64,000 bases of DNA. Source: JAFDBW01 sp963825575. Its GTDB lineage: Bacteria; Desulfobacterota; Desulfuromonadia; Desulfuromonadales; BM103. Location of the stretch: positions 119,887 to 183,886 of the forward strand of contig CAWGUB010000015.1 of NCBI GenBank assembly GCA_963825575.1. Reading direction: 5' to 3'. The translations under genes and the position numbers were made by a program. The notes beneath the pieces were generated by a model. It did no database searches. It was not told the origin of the DNA and was given only the letters and a program-made list of their open reading frames with translations. Positions 63,617 through 64,000 of this stretch are shown here, piece by piece. Positions within the stretch are counted from its first letter, which is position 1. Every line of letters starts with the position of its first letter.

Positions 63617-63857
63617 CCACCACCAAGCTGTGATTGCTTCTTCATGAGTTATTTGTTTTCGTCAAATGACGTAGGTGAGTGACAATTTCTGTTAACTTTT
63701 CCGAGGTTGTTCTAACAATAAATTTTAACAGGCCCTTCCAAAACCCAGTTACCGTGCTGTATTATGATTAAAAATTGGAACGATATATATTTTGGTACAC
63801 TATGTGCCATATTCTCACAGACCTGAATAAATTGATCGTTGCAAATAACGATTAAAT

Positions 63858-63944
63858 ATCTCCGATAAAGGCAAAGCTAGAGAAATCTGGTGACGCAAAG
63901 CTACGGGTCCTGACTGTTCAGGATGGCCGGGTTGCCGAAGAGAT
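63858..63944 (+). promoter_or_regulatory. GEMM-I (cyclic di-GMP class I) riboswitch aptamer
   Basis: The sequence holds the GEMM-I landmarks: AAAGGCAAAGC, a GAAA tetraloop (GAGAAATC), GGTGACGCAAAGCTACGGG, a second arm CCTGAC...TTCAGGATGG, and CCGGGTTGCCG. A closing stem ATCTC (63858-63862)/GAGAT (63940-63944) is possible. The right strand of that stem also belongs to an alternative hairpin CCGAAGAGATGAG (63935-63947)/CTCATCTTCGG (63990-64000), a plausible expression platform. The base before GCAAA is G, which favours c-di-GMP over the A-variant for cGAMP, tentatively. The regulated gene lies beyond the window. Confidence 0.88.
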
Positions 63945-64000
63945 GAGACACATTTCTTGGAATCCGGCTATAGAGGTATTCAAGAAGCGCTCATCTTCGG

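Overview
The window looks like a chromosomal segment of a Gram-negative bacterium, most likely a deltaproteobacterium of the Desulfuromonas/Geobacter type. This is inferred from gene content and order (MlaE-MlaF-MlaD, lepA-lepB, pyrR-pyrB-pyrC-carA-carB-greA, two DUF1858 proteins, a GEMM-type riboswitch), not from a search. No prophage, CRISPR array, complete insertion sequence or rRNA is visible.

Region 1 (0-32 kb) is housekeeping. It holds a repeat-rich exported protein followed by the Mla lipid transport genes, a CCA-enzyme gene and a tRNA-Gly, an aspartate aminotransferase, a chromate transporter, yacG-queD-queE, coaD-rsmD, a dNTPase, a receiver-PilZ protein, an unusual small ferredoxin, an acyl-CoA ligase, lepA-lepB, and a pyrimidine operon. 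The pyrimidine operon is preceded by a sigma-70 promoter, a PyrR-type RNA hairpin and an intrinsic terminator. Two palindromic intergenic elements sit here, a 509-bp one after queE and a shorter one between carA and carB. Nearly all genes in this part are intact.

Region 2 (32-49 kb) begins with recG, broken by four frame changes. An AT-rich stretch with a sulfotransferase follows, then a surface-carbohydrate locus: surface carbohydrate protein, TPR protein, MsbA-type ABC exporter, PLD-family protein, TupA-type ATP-grasp, GT4, a CMP-sugar synthetase, HAD phosphatase, NeuB-cupin fusion, Gfo/Idh oxidoreductase and a second surface carbohydrate protein. Between 32.7 and 55.7 kb many genes carry single-base frame errors, mostly an extra base in a short homopolymer. 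Consensus sequencing error is the leading explanation.

Region 3 (49-64 kb) is the most interesting. A minus-strand run carries a fatty acyl-AMP ligase, an NAD-dependent epimerase-like reductase, an acyl carrier protein and a serine-palmitoyltransferase-like enzyme. It continues directly into the nonulosonic-acid genes as one nine-gene directional unit. On the plus strand lie a GNAT-like protein resembling bacterial ceramide synthase, a MobA-like nucleotidyltransferase, a TagD-like cytidylyltransferase, LptF and LptG homologues, a CDP-alcohol phosphatidyltransferase, a diacylglycerol/ceramide-kinase-like lipid kinase and a nucleotidyltransferase-like protein. I read this as a sphingolipid synthesis, head-group and export island, possibly making an acidic-sugar-decorated glycosphingolipid. 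The window closes with a cyclic-dinucleotide (GEMM-I) riboswitch whose target gene lies beyond the right edge.
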